Origin: Aeriscardovia sp. | Lineage (GTDB): Bacteria > Actinomycetota > Actinomycetes > Actinomycetales > Bifidobacteriaceae | Length of the DNA: 64,000 bases | Direction of reading: 5' to 3' | Assembly: GCA_017965665.1 (NCBI GenBank) | Contig: JAGCPN010000007.1 | Location: 62,001-126,000, forward strand | Part shown: piece after piece, positions 63,093 to 64,000 of the stretch | Position numbering within the stretch: position 1 is the stretch's first letter | Layout of the letters: every line of letters starts with the position of its first letter | The notes under the pieces: generated by a model | Database searches by the model: none | The model's input: only the letters and a program-made list of their open reading frames with translations | What the model was told of the DNA's origin: nothing | Program-made: the position numbers and the translations under genes

Positions 63093-63165
63093 TGCCCTGA
63101 GCCGGATTCGAACCGGCGACACGAAGATTAGAAGTCATCTGCTCTATCCCCTGAGCTACCAGGGC
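63093..63165 (-). tRNA. tRNA-Arg (anticodon UCU)
   Basis: A 73-nt cloverleaf. The acceptor GCCCTGG pairs with TCAGGGC (one wobble pair), the T-loop is GTTCGAATC, and the anticodon loop CTTCTAA reads UCU. It decodes AGA and AGG. CCA is not encoded. It is the second AGR-reading arginine tRNA in the window. Confidence 0.95.
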
Positions 63166-63173
63166 GCCCCTAA

Positions 63174-63182
63174 ATTATATCA
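63174..63182 (-). promoter_or_regulatory. extended -10 promoter element of tRNA-Arg(UCU)
   Basis: The minus strand reads TGATATAAT, a perfect TGn-TATAAT extended -10 box, ending 8 nt before the tRNA 5' end. TTGTCT lies 14 nt further upstream, too close for a normal -35 element. Confidence 0.6.
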
Positions 63183-63185
63183 TTT

Positions 63186-64000
63186 TTAGACTGAGACAAT
63201 CCCCAGGCACGACAGGGTTATGGCCACGGCGGCCAAGATGCAGACCGCGATCATGGCAGCCCATTGCCCCTTTTTGATCTGCCCCCTTCGCCTGTAGATA
63301 AAGAGCGCAAGCCCCGGAACATAGCATACCGACAAAAGCAGCACTTCCTGCCATCCGGAGATGGCCATCCCCAAAATTTCAAACACTCCCGACACTATCC
63401 CCATGGCGAGGCCCAGGGGCTTTTTGTGCTTTAGCGAGTACATGATTTCGTACAGGCTCACAAAGGCGTAGCAGGCGAGGGCCGTGACGGAGCTGATGGC
63501 GCTGGCGAAGTTGTAGGCGTTGGAAGTTATAAGGAAGCTGAAAAGGAAAAGCGTCTCCAAGACGGCCGTGACCACCAGGGAGAAGACGGGGGCGTCCTTC
63601 CTGTTGGCCCTGGACCAAATCCCCGGCAAAAGCCTGTCTTGGGCCAAAAGGGTCGTGGTCTCCACGGGAAGCAGGGTCCAGGAGAGCAGGCCGCCCAGGC
63701 AGGAGATGATGAGCCCCGTATCGACCAGGCCCTCTCCCCACACCCCTACGGTCCTGGCCAAAATTCCGCTCATGGCGGGCTGGGGGAGGGAGGCTAACTG
63801 GGCCCTGGTCATCACTCCGTAAGGCAGGAGAGAAATAAAGCCGTAGATGAGGATGAGGGCGATGAGGCTCAAAACTGTGGCGAAGGTGGCGTCGCTCTTC
63901 TTTTTCGCCCTGGACCCCATCACGCTGGCGCCCTCTATGCCTACAAATACGAACACCAGGTATATGAGGCTCCCCTGTATCTGGGTGAAAAGCGACTTGG
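63186..64000 (-). CDS. APC-family basic amino acid/polyamine antiporter, 5' end outside window
   Basis: The last ~271 codons of a permease that enters from the right edge. The segments VFVGIEGASVMGSRAKKKSDATFAT, LLPYGVMTRAQLASLPQPAM, GLLSWTLLPVETTTLLAQDRLLPGIWSRANRKDAPVFSL are typical of arginine/ornithine- or arginine/agmatine-type antiporters of the APC superfamily. About seven transmembrane helices are visible. Without the N-terminal half the substrate cannot be narrowed further. It is followed, 20 nt after its stop and on the same strand, by tRNA-Arg(UCU). Confidence 0.88.
   Translation of the reverse strand, partial: KSLFTQIQGSLIYLVFVFVGIEGASVMGSRAKKKSDATFATVLSLIALILIYGFISLLPYGVMTRAQLASLPQPAMSGILARTVGVWGEGLVDTGLIISCLGGLLSWTLLPVETTTLLAQDRLLPGIWSRANRKDAPVFSLVVTAVLETLFLFSFLITSNAYNFASAISSVTALACYAFVSLYEIMYSLKHKKPLGLAMGIVSGVFEILGMAISGWQEVLLLSVCYVPGLALFIYRRRGQIKKGQWAAMIAVCILAAVAITLSCLGIVSV

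Overview
The window is a gene-dense, moderately high-GC bacterial chromosome segment with an actinobacterial, probably Bifidobacteriaceae-like, gene set. The reasons are: the order ftsZ-sepF-divIVA-lspA-rluD-dnaE; the blocks recO-uppS and glyS-dus; an actinobacterial-type RF2 without the programmed frameshift; HelD; an HrpA/L-lactate dehydrogenase/NrdR neighbourhood; dgt-dnaG; and a tmRNA whose 13-residue tag ends in NRTEFALAA. Codon use is unusual for that group as I remember it: AGG is the commonest arginine codon and ATA is common. Two AGR-reading tRNA-Arg genes (CCU and UCU) lie in the window. I cannot name the genus from sequence alone.

Layout. 1-1.5 kb: a truncated MalY/PatB aminotransferase and two small membrane proteins. 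1.7-5.8 kb: a sortase-anchored surface protein with six degenerate repeats. 5.8-9.7 kb (minus strand): map-prfB-smpB, overlapping or nearly so, then serS with a tRNA-Ser directly downstream. 9.8-17.8 kb: a lipid-kinase-like protein, phosphoglucomutase, a B3/B4-domain protein, tRNA-Arg(CCU), a DivIVA-motif protein, a membrane alpha/beta hydrolase, recO and uppS. 17.8-22.1 kb: a cytosolic serine carboxypeptidase (S10), glyS and a dihydrouridine synthase. 22.2-31.7 kb: the cell-division/growth block ftsZ-sepF-divIVA-lspA-rluD-dnaE plus two unknowns. 31.7-35.9 kb (minus): HrpA helicase and an RsmC-like methyltransferase.

36-41.3 kb is a compact run ldh-mvk-mvaD-pmk-fni-nrdR with overlapping or abutting genes: the lower mevalonate pathway to IPP/DMAPP behind a lactate dehydrogenase. 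43.6-52.1 kb is a dcw-like peptidoglycan cluster (rsmH, a degenerate MurE-like gene, murF, mraY, murD, murG, murC) that contains no mraZ, ftsL, ftsI, ftsW or ftsQ. It runs straight into the tmRNA gene.

52.5-56.9 kb, just downstream of the tmRNA, is a visibly AT-richer accessory block. It holds a DUF4143-type ATPase with a four-copy 23-bp tandem repeat over its start region, a GNAT acetyltransferase, and a translationally coupled pair encoding a membrane-anchored HNH nuclease and a stand-alone HsdR-N-type PD-(D/E)XK nuclease. A 12-bp inverted repeat flanks the block. The core resumes at 56.9 kb with NAD(P)HX dehydratase, alanine racemase, dgt, dnaG, a membrane protein, tRNA-Arg(UCU) and a truncated basic amino-acid antiporter.

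The most interesting signals are the catalytically dead, truncated MurE homologue inside a dcw cluster stripped of its septal genes (with ftsEX also absent between prfB and smpB), and the accessory two-nuclease module beside ssrA with its repeat-bearing ATPase promoter. No CRISPR array, transposase, integrase or replication origin was seen.
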